Position numbers and translations under genes: made by a program. From CAZPDM01 sp964585305 (GTDB lineage: Bacteria; Planctomycetota; Uabimicrobiia; Uabimicrobiales; JABWCH01), in contig CAZPDM010000015.1 in assembly GCA_964585305.1 (NCBI GenBank), positions 1-63,341 of the forward strand: a stretch of 63,341 nucleotides of DNA, in the 5' to 3' direction. Below the pieces are notes generated by a model that was given only the letters and a program-made list of their open reading frames with translations, ran no database searches and was not told the DNA's origin. Shown here piece by piece: positions 18,584-27,379 of this stretch; the first letter of the stretch is position 1, and every line of letters starts with the position of its first letter.

Positions 18584-18622
18584 AAAACAACCTTTGTTTT
18601 TTACCAAGGGTTGTTTTTTTTT
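18584..18622. terminator. Bidirectional intrinsic terminator
   Basis: AAAAAACAACCTTTG pairs with CAAGGGTTGTTTTTT (18584-18616, with one G-T pair) with A/T tracts on both sides. It serves the plus-strand membrane protein and the convergent Gln-rich gene. Confidence 0.88.
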
Positions 18623-18624
18623 GT

Positions 18625-20328
18625 TTAGATCTGAGAATTTAGATCTCCGCCAATAATCTTTTTTTTCATTATTTCAACAGCACTTGTATAAGAATGAATA
18701 TTTGAAGAGTAATCAATGGATTCTTTTTTTGAAGCGACTGGTGCTAATGTATTTGGGTTTATTATTTTTCGGGGAGATTGAAATTCCTCAATTTTTTCAA
18801 ATTTAGGTATTTGTGAAAGCTGTTGCCTTGCTTCATATAGTTTTTTTAAATGATTTTTCCAAGTTTGTATTTCTTGAGCCAATTCTTTTATTGTAGCACG
18901 GGCTTCTAAAACTGCTTCACAATGTGTACTTGCACAATTTTGTACAGGAGCAGTAATAAGAGTTGTTTTTTCTATATCAGAGTCTTCTTTTTTACCAAAG
19001 GTAACAGAAAAAATAGATGTTGTATTATTAGGATCGTAAGATTGTGTTACTTCTTGTTCATTTTCAGTGGACTCTTTTGCAATTTTTTGTTTGTCGTTTA
19101 CCACTTCTTGGCTTGTTTCTTGGAGAGATTTAGCTTTTCCCATTCCTGTTTCTGAACTTTTTATATAAGGAAGCCCAGAACTATTCTCGATAGAAGTTAC
19201 TGGAGAAGAAATAGGATATTCATCTTTTTTTTCTTTTAATTGATTCCTAATTACAGCATAATCTGTTGGCATTTCTGCAATTGCCGATCTTTTTGTAGAA
19301 GGCTGTTTATTGGAATAATGGTAAGCGGGAATCTTTTGAGTATCTTCTAAAGAGGGAATCTTTTGAGCATTTGCAGATGCTTGAGGAAGAAATTGGGAAA
19401 GTGCGGTGTGTATAGCCTCTTGAATATACTGTTGGATATATTGCTGTATTTCAGGATTAACTTGAATAGCTTGGGAATTTTGTTGAGAAGATATTTGTTG
19501 TTTTTGCTCTTTGCAAAATTGTTGTTCGGGATGTATGGGCAAATTTTGTGTTTCTGATTTTATAGGAGAAATGTGGGAAGTATGAAAAGATTGAGAAGGC
19601 GTTATCTGTAGAGTGGGTAATGGCTGTACTTTTCCAGATGAGACAATATTCCCCTGAGAGCATAAAGATTGATTTATTTTTGGCGATTGTAAAGGTTGTT
19701 GGGGAGATAATGGCTGATTCGAATGCTGTGAATATTGTAATTGTACAGGTTGTTGATAGGAAAGATTTTGTTGTACTGGTGGTTGGTAGGAAAGATTTGG
19801 CTGAGTATAGGAAAGGTTTTGCTGTTGATAGGAAAGATTTTGTTGACCTGGTTGCTGCGAAGAAGAAAGATTTTGCTGAGGATATGATGTAGGTTGTTGC
19901 AGAGAAGAAGAAAAGGGTGGTTGAGAAATTGATTGAAGATGTAAAGAAGATTGAGAAGTATTAAATGTTGTTAAGGATATAGGTTGTTTTTGAAGATTGG
20001 GAATATTGTGTGATGATTCAGATTGTCCAATGATGGATTGATCTTCTATACTTTGTCCTAATGCCATATTTGACTGCTCTGCTTTTTTGGTTGGTTGGGA
20101 TTCTTGAATTTTAGCTTGACTGGCAAGTTGGTTATTTATGCTTGCCATTACATCATTTTTTGCTATTCGTTGGGTAATATCCACAGGAAGATTTGTTCTA
20201 GAATTATTCTTTTCTTGTGTTATATGTTGTGGATATAATGTGTTTCTGCTTGTAATAGCATTTGGATCATATCCTTGTTTTGCTGAATTCTGTTTATCTT
20301 TTTGTTTTTCTGATTCCAGATTTTCCAT
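18625..20328 (-). CDS. Gln/Ser/Pro-rich low-complexity protein with C-terminal coiled coil
   Basis: 567 residues from the ATG at 20328, chosen over an in-frame TTG 15 bases upstream because AGGAA is four bases before it. No signal peptide or membrane helix. Residues ~100-300 are disordered and rich in Gln, Ser and Pro, with several copies of an (Q)QNLSYQQP-type repeat between ~19740 and 19900. Residues ~480-530 form a helical, coiled-coil type segment (EARATIKELAQEIQTWKNHL). The composition suits a scaffold or assembly factor. Family not recognised. It is the last gene of the minus-strand block 18.6-27.2 kb. Confidence 0.72.
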   Translation of the reverse strand: MENLESEKQKDKQNSAKQGYDPNAITSRNTLYPQHITQEKNNSRTNLPVDITQRIAKNDVMASINNQLASQAKIQESQPTKKAEQSNMALGQSIEDQSIIGQSESSHNIPNLQKQPISLTTFNTSQSSLHLQSISQPPFSSSLQQPTSYPQQNLSSSQQPGQQNLSYQQQNLSYTQPNLSYQPPVQQNLSYQQPVQLQYSQHSNQPLSPQQPLQSPKINQSLCSQGNIVSSGKVQPLPTLQITPSQSFHTSHISPIKSETQNLPIHPEQQFCKEQKQQISSQQNSQAIQVNPEIQQYIQQYIQEAIHTALSQFLPQASANAQKIPSLEDTQKIPAYHYSNKQPSTKRSAIAEMPTDYAVIRNQLKEKKDEYPISSPVTSIENSSGLPYIKSSETGMGKAKSLQETSQEVVNDKQKIAKESTENEQEVTQSYDPNNTTSIFSVTFGKKEDSDIEKTTLITAPVQNCASTHCEAVLEARATIKELAQEIQTWKNHLKKLYEARQQLSQIPKFEKIEEFQSPRKIINPNTLAPVASKKESIDYSSNIHSYTSAVEIMKKKIIGGDLNSQI

Positions 20329-20420
20329 ATAATTCCTGTTCAAACTGAATTTTGATAAAGTGCCATCGCTATTCCTTTTTTTCCATGAAAAATTTTTGAA
20401 GCCCTACGCTTATTATTAAG

Positions 20421-20470
20421 AGTGCTTTCATCGCTACCCTGGAGGGTTAGCGACTTTTCGCACTTTTTTT
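20421..20470 (+). other. Compound hairpin with plus-strand T-run between two minus-strand genes
   Basis: Outer AGTGC/GCACT (20421-20425 and 20460-20464) encloses TCGCTACCC/GGGT-T-AGCGA with a TGGA loop; seven T follow on the plus strand. Both flanking genes are on the minus strand. A second partial copy of GTGC-ATCGCTA-CC lies at 20360-20374. Confidence 0.55.
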
Positions 20471-20475
20471 AATTT

Positions 20476-21378
20476 CTAATTAGTTAGCAAAAGCCGTTGG
20501 ACTGTTAGACATTCTTCTTTAATTTCAGCCTGGGCAACAACACGATTGCAAATCCAAATAAAAAAAGACTTTTCTTTGTCTATTGTAATTTCAATACCTT
20601 GCTCAGATAATTTGCTTATATTTATTTTCTGGCCATTTTTTACATTAAACCATAGTGATTCTGGAAGAACAATTTTAGGATATGGATATAAACTTTCTTC
20701 AAGAGAAATATAAGAGTCTATTGTTAATTCTTTTACATCTTTTGCATTTTCTAAAGAAAAATGTCCAATAGAAATTCTCTTAAGATTTTGTATATATGCT
20801 CCACATCCAAGTTTTATTCCAACATCACGAGCAATAGAACGAATATATGTGCCAGAGCTACAAGCAACTTTTACTTGTAACTCTGGAAATTGATATGATA
20901 AGATTTCTATATTATAAATAGTAATTGGGCGTGCTGATAATTTTGCAACTTGATTATTTCTGGCTAGATTATAAGACCTTTGTCCTGAGATTTTAATCGC
21001 ACTATATTGAGGTGGAATTTGTAATATTTGACCAATAAAAGATTTTAGTATAATCTCAACTTCTGTATAAGTTGGAATATATTCAACAATATTTTTTGTT
21101 ATTGGCCCTTCTGCATCATCTGTTAATGATGTAGCTCCTAAAGTGATTGTTGCATAATATTCTTTGGCTGCCCCACAGAAAAAATTTTGTAACTTGCGAG
21201 CATTTCCTGTAACTAAAATCAATAGACCAGAAGCTAAAGGGTCAAGGGTTCCCGTATGTCCGGCGTCTGCAATTTGCAATTTTTGGCAAAATTCATTCAC
21301 ATATTGTCGGGAGGAAATGTTCGCAGGTTTATTAAGTAACCAAAGCCCTGAGATATGATTAGTAAATAGGTTCTTCAT
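20476..21378 (-). CDS. truB: tRNA pseudouridine(55) synthase
   Basis: 300 residues from the ATG at 21378, the start that places LWLLNKPANISS at the usual position near the N-terminus; longer in-frame extension into the upstream gene is unlikely. The catalytic motif GHTGTLDPLASGLL carries the nucleophilic Asp. KEYYATITLGATSLTDDAEG and AIKISGQRSYNLAR are typical of the family, as is CSSGTYIRSIARDVG. It makes pseudouridine 55 in the T loop of tRNAs. The start lies inside the 3' end of the HEAT-repeat gene (20-bp overlap), so the two are probably translated together. Confidence 0.95.
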   Translation of the reverse strand: MKNLFTNHISGLWLLNKPANISSRQYVNEFCQKLQIADAGHTGTLDPLASGLLILVTGNARKLQNFFCGAAKEYYATITLGATSLTDDAEGPITKNIVEYIPTYTEVEIILKSFIGQILQIPPQYSAIKISGQRSYNLARNNQVAKLSARPITIYNIEILSYQFPELQVKVACSSGTYIRSIARDVGIKLGCGAYIQNLKRISIGHFSLENAKDVKELTIDSYISLEESLYPYPKIVLPESLWFNVKNGQKINISKLSEQGIEITIDKEKSFFIWICNRVVAQAEIKEECLTVQRLLLTN

Positions 21379-23083
21379 CCTCTTCTTCGGTCGGTTCACT
21401 AGGTATAAACTCCCCGGATCCTTCATTATTTTCTTGATCTTGGCTAGTTTCTTCTTTATTATCTGCAGGTTGTACTGTAACATCTTTTATCTTGGTGTTT
21501 AAGATAGTAATAGCATCTTGGAGATTATCTTTAATTTCTCCTTGATAATTGTCAATAATATTTTCGATATCTTGTTTTAAAGTTTGGATTCCTTCTTCTT
21601 GATTAACACCAGTAGATAATTTTTTTAAACATTCTGAAGACAAGATGCTGATCTTTTCATCCGAATGTTTTAACCCTGTCAATAATATTTCGCGTCCCCA
21701 AACATCAATATCTTCCATGCTGGACATGAGCATAATTAAACCGGATACTGCTGCAACTTGTACAGACGGATCATCATCCCATAGCCTTTTTTGAAGATAA
21801 CTAATAGCGCGTGGTTCTCCCATCGTTTCCAATGTTCGTACCATAAAATAGCGAACTTTAGGATCTTCATCTATAGTTGCAACTGAAGCAATCACAGAAA
21901 ATTTACTTATAGCATTTTTCCCATAAGCATAGAATGCGGTTGCAGCTTCTCTTCTAACAACTAAATCGCCTAATTCTATTGCTTCTGCTAAAGTATCTAA
22001 AATAATATTTTGAGGTTCTTTAATTCTTGCCATTGCACGAATCGCAGCCTGTCGTACTAAAACAGAACTATCTTTAAGTGCAGCAAATTTTAAAGTATGT
22101 ACGCTTGGAGATGCTTGTGGGCCAGCTTGCGCAAGCTCTTCTATAGCGGCTAATTTTTCTTTTTCATTATTGGAATTCATTATTATTTGAATGGATTCCT
22201 GTATGATATTTTTTTGTTCAATGTCTTCTATAGCATCAGAAACTTTAGAAGATTCTTCTGTCTTTGTTTCTCCTAATGCTTCCTTCTTACTTTTTAAAGC
22301 CAAGGCTTCTTTTTTATCGTACTCTTTTGCAATTTTTTCACGGATTTCACGTAAAATAGCAGCCTCTTCTTTTTTATAAAGTTCAATAGCTATAGCCCAT
22401 TGTTCATAATTTTCATAAAATCTACGATAACTTATGGGTAATCCACGATATTCAGAACGCCCTTTTGCTCGTAGAACACGAGGTTTAATTTTTTCATACA
22501 TTTCTGCAGACCAGCCTTGTTCTTCTGGAAATTCGATCAAAAGATTTTGGGCTTGTGCAGAAAGACGGCTCATAATCGCACTACGATTGATTTTTGCACG
22601 TGCTAATTCTTCAATTTCACGATTACGTTTATTTTCTCGAAATTGTTCATCTTCTTCAGTTAGAACAATACCAGCTTGTCTCAGTTTTTCTTCTTGTTCC
22701 TGGCTACTTCTTGTTGTTTGGTCGATTCGAGTACGAATAGCATTTTCTAATTGTTCACGACGTTGAGTGGAAACTCTTCCTAGTTTTTTTATACTTGTAA
22801 TATCTTTATAAGAAATAAAAACAAATCCAGGATTTTCTCGTACATACCATACACGGACACCAGCTCCAGGTTCGTTAATATTGCTGATTTCTTGATAAAC
22901 ATGACCATATTTAGCTTTTTCGATAAAATGGTTAGCAATAACAATTCCACTAATTTTAGAGCCACTGGATAGAGTTACTTCAACTTCCCAATCTGTACCA
23001 ACACGTTCATTTGGTGCAATATCTTGGCTCATAAGAGATAGACATACAAATAAACTTAAGATTGTAAGAAAAGTCTTTTTCAT
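21359..23083 (-). CDS. Secreted HEAT-repeat protein
   Basis: 574 residues; signal peptide ~1-19 (LFVCLSLMSQ); GGAG upstream of the ATG. Residues ~25-100 form a small strand-rich domain (WEVEVTLSSGSKISGIVI, a PilZ- or SH3-like pattern seen in planctomycete-type secreted proteins). Residues ~110-290 are charged and helical, likely coiled coil. Residues ~300-490 contain four or five HEAT repeats (SSVLVRQAAIRAMARI, LVVRREAATAFYAYG, PKVRYFMVRTLETMG, PSVQVAAVSGLIML). The C-terminus is acidic. A protein-interaction role outside the cytoplasm is likely; the partner is unknown. Confidence 0.82.
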   Translation of the reverse strand: MKKTFLTILSLFVCLSLMSQDIAPNERVGTDWEVEVTLSSGSKISGIVIANHFIEKAKYGHVYQEISNINEPGAGVRVWYVRENPGFVFISYKDITSIKKLGRVSTQRREQLENAIRTRIDQTTRSSQEQEEKLRQAGIVLTEEDEQFRENKRNREIEELARAKINRSAIMSRLSAQAQNLLIEFPEEQGWSAEMYEKIKPRVLRAKGRSEYRGLPISYRRFYENYEQWAIAIELYKKEEAAILREIREKIAKEYDKKEALALKSKKEALGETKTEESSKVSDAIEDIEQKNIIQESIQIIMNSNNEKEKLAAIEELAQAGPQASPSVHTLKFAALKDSSVLVRQAAIRAMARIKEPQNIILDTLAEAIELGDLVVRREAATAFYAYGKNAISKFSVIASVATIDEDPKVRYFMVRTLETMGEPRAISYLQKRLWDDDPSVQVAAVSGLIMLMSSMEDIDVWGREILLTGLKHSDEKISILSSECLKKLSTGVNQEEGIQTLKQDIENIIDNYQGEIKDNLQDAITILNTKIKDVTVQPADNKEETSQDQENNEGSGEFIPSEPTEEEDEEPIY

Positions 23084-23124
23084 CTGTTTTCTCCATAGAT
23101 TTTTTGAGAAAAATGTTTTTAAGC

Positions 23125-26100
23125 CTATTTTAGTTTATCCAACAACATTTGCATATCGTTTACGGCATCTTGCGATGTAGGATATTCTACTACAGTAATA
23201 TTAGAATAATAAATTCGTTCAGGTTTCCAAGCCGTTAAAACAATTTTCAAATTGCTTGCATAGAGATTTTGTCCATAACAGCTTTTTGCCTTTTTAAAAG
23301 CTTCACGGGATTCTTCTTGCCAACGATCGATCCAGTCTTTAGAAAAAAATCCTTCTTCTTGATCAAGCTGTATCTTATAAAAATACAAACGTCCCATGAG
23401 ATTATATAAATCCCCTTGTTTCATATTATCTGGGGCAAAGTATAATCTTTTCAACCAAGAATTTAATTGATCTTGAGTAGGAGCAATAGTACTGCTTAAT
23501 TCATTGTTTATTTCTATAACAATTTTTTCCCCAGGATCTTTGGGTAATTTAGATTCTACTTTAGGTTCCACAGCCATCATTTTAGCTAAGATTGCAGCAT
23601 CAGCATCTACTTCTTCTTCATCATCAGAATTTTTCATAAATAAGGGAGGACGATCGTTATCAGGTAGTATAAGCTGATTTTCGCTTTCAAATCTTATTTT
23701 TGTGTTATAACCATATAGGTAAATAAATGCAGCCGCAAAGACAATAATAGCAGCAGTGATATAAATACCCATTCGCAATTTATAAGTAAATCCTATTTCT
23801 TTATGATGTACTACACGTGTAGCAACTGCTTCATCCAAAGTTTTTCCTGTTGGTTCATCTGTACTTTTTCCAGTGCCTTCTTCGAAACCATAGCGTTTAT
23901 TATATACCGACAAAGCAGAATCATAAACCTTTTGTAAGCGTAAGCTGCGTGCTTCGGCTTCTTTATTTTTTTCATCTTCAACTTCTTGAAGAATTGCATT
24001 TTCTTGTAAATGTTCCAATTCTTTTAAGAGGTTTTCAGAAAGTTGCCCAATTTCTTTGTCCTCTGGGTTAGGATTTTTAATCATGCTAATTTGTCGGCTA
24101 TCATTGGAAATCTGAACTTTATCAGCACCAGTTTCTAAAGTCTTTTTTGATTTGGGAGGAATAGCATTGAAATCTTTCGCACTTGAAATAAATATAGCCC
24201 GTTGCGTATCCCCTTTGATTCCTAGTTCTATTGTAAGTTTCTGATCGCTAATAGTATTATTTACTACTTGGGCCATTGCTTCAAAGCAGGAAAATCTCCA
24301 AGCGGTTTGCTGCGGTGTATTTTGATTAAAAAGAAGACTTAGCATTTTTAATAAATGTCGTTGGGCTTCTTTATAGTAAGGTACATTTCCTAAAAGTGTA
24401 ACTACTTTTTGATTATTTTCTTCAAAAGATTCCAGGAAAATTCTATTGGTATCGCTTTGATAAATTTTCATTCGTGTACTATGATCGGTAGCAGTTATCG
24501 TGATTAAAAAACCTTGACCAGGTTGGGATTTTGATGACTGAGTATAATTTTTCCACATCAAGGAAATAATTTCAATTAAAATTTCTTTATCAGGTAGTTG
24601 CTCAAATACAGAGCTACTATTTAATAACGCAAATAAAGTAAAGCAACGACGTTCAAGATTAGCTTCTGGAGCAGCTTTAACTGTTAATACTCCTTTTTGA
24701 GCTTGAAAACGTGCTTCAATTTCAAAACCTGGTTGTTGAATAAGAAATTCATTATATTCTTCGCTTAAGTGTAAGATTGCTTGTGTTGCTAAATCACGAT
24801 CGCCACGTAAGAATAAACGCATCGGATCGCAAAGTACTTGGCAATGTTCAGAAAATAGTTCATTATAATTTCCTAAGAATTGCGCACCGCCTTGGTTAGT
24901 AAAAGGAAGAAGAATATCAAGTTTTAAAATTTTTTGTTGGAGAACAGAAATTGTAAAACTTCCTTGACTATTTTCTTTTGTCTCGCATTCTGCAACTTTT
25001 TGAATTGTTTTCTGATAGATTTCTGGCAAAACTTCAGCAAATTCCATTAAAAAGAAATTGCTAACTTTTTTCACATATATTGGTTGAGCGTCAAGATAAT
25101 AAAAATAAGTATCATTGGGAAAACCACGATGATTGCGATAACGAGAGATTAAATATTCTGCAAATAAACGAACATCATAACCTTTTGTAATCAATTGTGG
25201 TTGTAAGAGGCGAACGCCTGGATCGGTTGTTGGAGTGATATGGTATAATCGTTCTTTAAGAGGAATACTAATTTTTTCTTTCAAAGAATTTGCTTCGCTA
25301 ATATCATCAGCAACAATAATATCCGGATAAAATTGTTTCAGTAAGGTTACTGAATTTTCAACTCCATTTGTTTGATGAGTTAAAATAAACGGAATAGGAC
25401 GAGCTTTTTGTGATTGTTTATAAAGATTTTCAACTTCAGATTTTACAGCATCATTAGATTTAGAGTCGGCAGTGAGGACTCTAACAATATTGATTGCTTC
25501 GCGAATTTCACCTAAAACTCTACGGATCAGCCAAGTTTCAAAAAAACTTGATGTAACAAAATAGACGCCAGATGACTCAGGTTTAAGCTTAATTTTTTCT
25601 AAAACAGAAGCTATACCTTTAAAAAATCTGCGATCCATACCATATAAGTCTGCTACATCAAAAACCAAAGTATTTGTAAAAAATGTCCAAGTTGTAGTAC
25701 GTTCACTTGCTATCATCCAAGGCTTTCCTGGATTTTTTACTTTTATTTCTATTCCAGCGATAGCTTTTTCTAATATTCTAGGAAGCATAATAAGAGCTTG
25801 TGAAGCTTGACCTGTAAATTTTAAATATCTTGTTGATTTAAGATCAATCAGTTGAACATTTCCAGCAAGTTCTAATTTGGATGTATCTATTTTAGATTTG
25901 CTTAACGATTCTTCTTTTCCTTTCACCCATTCGAGTCCCTTTGCTTTGTCGCCAGCAATAAAATTTTCATCTAAAAGCAAATTCCAACCATCTCCCCATT
26001 TTACACCTTCTTGGGCAACAAACATAATATTATTTTGAAATAAACTTTTGGCAAATTCTAAACAGTCTTTCCATAATGTTGCATCATAAGTAAAATTAGG

Positions 26101-26256
26101 AGGTAAACAAACTAAGCATTTTTTCCCTTTAGCAAGATTGAGCAATTGCCGAAGTTGAGATAAACTTGTTTTGTTTAGTTCAAGACCTTGTGGAATTTCA
26201 ATATAATGATATAATTCTTCTTTTTTACTTATAATAGTTGCGGGTAAAGAGGCCAT
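23125..26256 (-). CDS. Large single-pass membrane protein of unknown family
   Basis: 1043 residues from the ATG at 26256, which has AAGGAG five bases upstream. I do not recognise the family. Residues 1-~700 look like one or more globular cytoplasmic domains with alternating strand/helix pattern (KKCLVCLPPNFTYD, GVYFVTSSFFETWLIRRV, PDIIVADDISEANSL, FLITITATDHSTRMKIY). A charged helical region (residues ~720-800) precedes one transmembrane helix near residue 840 (YITAAIIVFAAAFIYLYGY) and a ~180-residue external C-terminal domain with a Trp/Tyr-rich helical pattern. It lies 14 bases downstream of a secreted-protein gene and 42 bases upstream of the HEAT gene, so these three probably form one envelope unit. 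Confidence 0.78.
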   Translation of the reverse strand: MASLPATIISKKEELYHYIEIPQGLELNKTSLSQLRQLLNLAKGKKCLVCLPPNFTYDATLWKDCLEFAKSLFQNNIMFVAQEGVKWGDGWNLLLDENFIAGDKAKGLEWVKGKEESLSKSKIDTSKLELAGNVQLIDLKSTRYLKFTGQASQALIMLPRILEKAIAGIEIKVKNPGKPWMIASERTTTWTFFTNTLVFDVADLYGMDRRFFKGIASVLEKIKLKPESSGVYFVTSSFFETWLIRRVLGEIREAINIVRVLTADSKSNDAVKSEVENLYKQSQKARPIPFILTHQTNGVENSVTLLKQFYPDIIVADDISEANSLKEKISIPLKERLYHITPTTDPGVRLLQPQLITKGYDVRLFAEYLISRYRNHRGFPNDTYFYYLDAQPIYVKKVSNFFLMEFAEVLPEIYQKTIQKVAECETKENSQGSFTISVLQQKILKLDILLPFTNQGGAQFLGNYNELFSEHCQVLCDPMRLFLRGDRDLATQAILHLSEEYNEFLIQQPGFEIEARFQAQKGVLTVKAAPEANLERRCFTLFALLNSSSVFEQLPDKEILIEIISLMWKNYTQSSKSQPGQGFLITITATDHSTRMKIYQSDTNRIFLESFEENNQKVVTLLGNVPYYKEAQRHLLKMLSLLFNQNTPQQTAWRFSCFEAMAQVVNNTISDQKLTIELGIKGDTQRAIFISSAKDFNAIPPKSKKTLETGADKVQISNDSRQISMIKNPNPEDKEIGQLSENLLKELEHLQENAILQEVEDEKNKEAEARSLRLQKVYDSALSVYNKRYGFEEGTGKSTDEPTGKTLDEAVATRVVHHKEIGFTYKLRMGIYITAAIIVFAAAFIYLYGYNTKIRFESENQLILPDNDRPPLFMKNSDDEEEVDADAAILAKMMAVEPKVESKLPKDPGEKIVIEINNELSSTIAPTQDQLNSWLKRLYFAPDNMKQGDLYNLMGRLYFYKIQLDQEEGFFSKDWIDRWQEESREAFKKAKSCYGQNLYASNLKIVLTAWKPERIYYSNITVVEYPTSQDAVNDMQMLLDKLK

Positions 26257-26270
26257 AGACACTCCTTATA

Positions 26271-27245
26271 TTATTTATTTAGTGGAGGGGGAAAATATCC
26301 CAATTTTGATTTAAGATTTATATTCATTTCTTTTTCCATAGCAATGTGCATTTCTCGAATATATCTTAAAATATCTCGAAATCCTTCCACTCTATAATTA
26401 TCTACTTTTTGACTTTCAGAATTGGCATTTATTTTATAAAATTCATATATTGAAATAGTGGTTGTTCTACTAAGTTGTTCTATAATTTCATTATAAGTTA
26501 ATAGATGTATATGTGTTGTTGGATAAAATTGTACAAGATATTTTTGGTTGTTTTTATCTAATATTTTTTTTTCTTCTTCCAATTTTTGAAGAAATGCCAG
26601 CCACCATGCACTCCAAAGATCTTTTGAAAAAGCATTATTTTTAATAAAAGGATTGCTTTTGTTAAACTTTAAATCTCGTTGTACAAGCATAGCATTTCTT
26701 TGTTGAGTGCCAAGATCTGCAAATAAGTCATTGATTGCTTTAATTCTTTGTAAATAAAAATTCCGTATTTCGTCGAGAGATTCTTTTCTTTTTTCAGGGT
26801 TACCAAATTGAAACTTTTTTTCAAAAACTTGAATATTTCTACTTCCTAGCCGTTTTTTAATATCTTCTGCCAATTTAGTTTCTTGATTATCAAGATAAAA
26901 GGCGATACGTAGTAAATATTCCCCTGCTAATATTTTTTGTGTTGCTCTATTGATAGGATCGCAAACAAGCTCAAATGAAATATTATCTTGATTGGGCTTT
27001 AAAAGCAAAGGAAGATTATTCCAATATAACCGCATTCCTTCGTAGAAAACTTCTACTGCTAGTACACCTTTATTTAAATCAGGTACAGCATAACCAGAAA
27101 TATCTAAACTTATTTCATCGCCCCAAGGATATGAAGAATATGACAAACTTTGTTTATCTAAACGAAAGAGAGTGATGGTATCTTGCCCAAATAATGGACC
27201 ATAGCAAAAATATGCTAAGAAAAAAATAATGATAAATATTTTCAT
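26271..27245 (-). CDS. Secreted protein of unknown family
   Basis: 324 residues; signal peptide ~1-20 (FFLAYFCYGPLFGQ); AGGAA six bases before the ATG. Residues ~25-130 are strand-rich (ISLDISGYAVPDLNKGVLAV, AGEYLLRIAFYL), like an immunoglobulin- or C2-type sandwich that adjusts force or sign in a gliding/secretion protein, but no family is certain. Residues ~150-320 are helical with many aromatic residues (LWSAWWLAFLQKLEEE, RDILRYIREMHIAMEKEM). First gene of the minus-strand unit running to truB. Confidence 0.75.
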   Translation of the reverse strand: MKIFIIIFFLAYFCYGPLFGQDTITLFRLDKQSLSYSSYPWGDEISLDISGYAVPDLNKGVLAVEVFYEGMRLYWNNLPLLLKPNQDNISFELVCDPINRATQKILAGEYLLRIAFYLDNQETKLAEDIKKRLGSRNIQVFEKKFQFGNPEKRKESLDEIRNFYLQRIKAINDLFADLGTQQRNAMLVQRDLKFNKSNPFIKNNAFSKDLWSAWWLAFLQKLEEEKKILDKNNQKYLVQFYPTTHIHLLTYNEIIEQLSRTTTISIYEFYKINANSESQKVDNYRVEGFRDILRYIREMHIAMEKEMNINLKSKLGYFPPPLNK

Positions 27246-27379
27246 AGAAAATTCCTAATGAGTTTTTCTTTTTCTATAAAAAAATTAGTACTTTTGGATT
27301 AACTTTTCCGACCGTTTCTATAGATTAACATAGTTTTTTCATATAGTCAATTTGTTTTTAAAAGGAAAAGGAATAAAAA

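Noticed and set aside
22434..22766. 110-codon plus-strand frame inside the HEAT-repeat gene.
   Set aside because: Antisense to an Arg/Glu-rich helical segment that favours an open opposite frame; no ribosome site and no similarity to a known protein.
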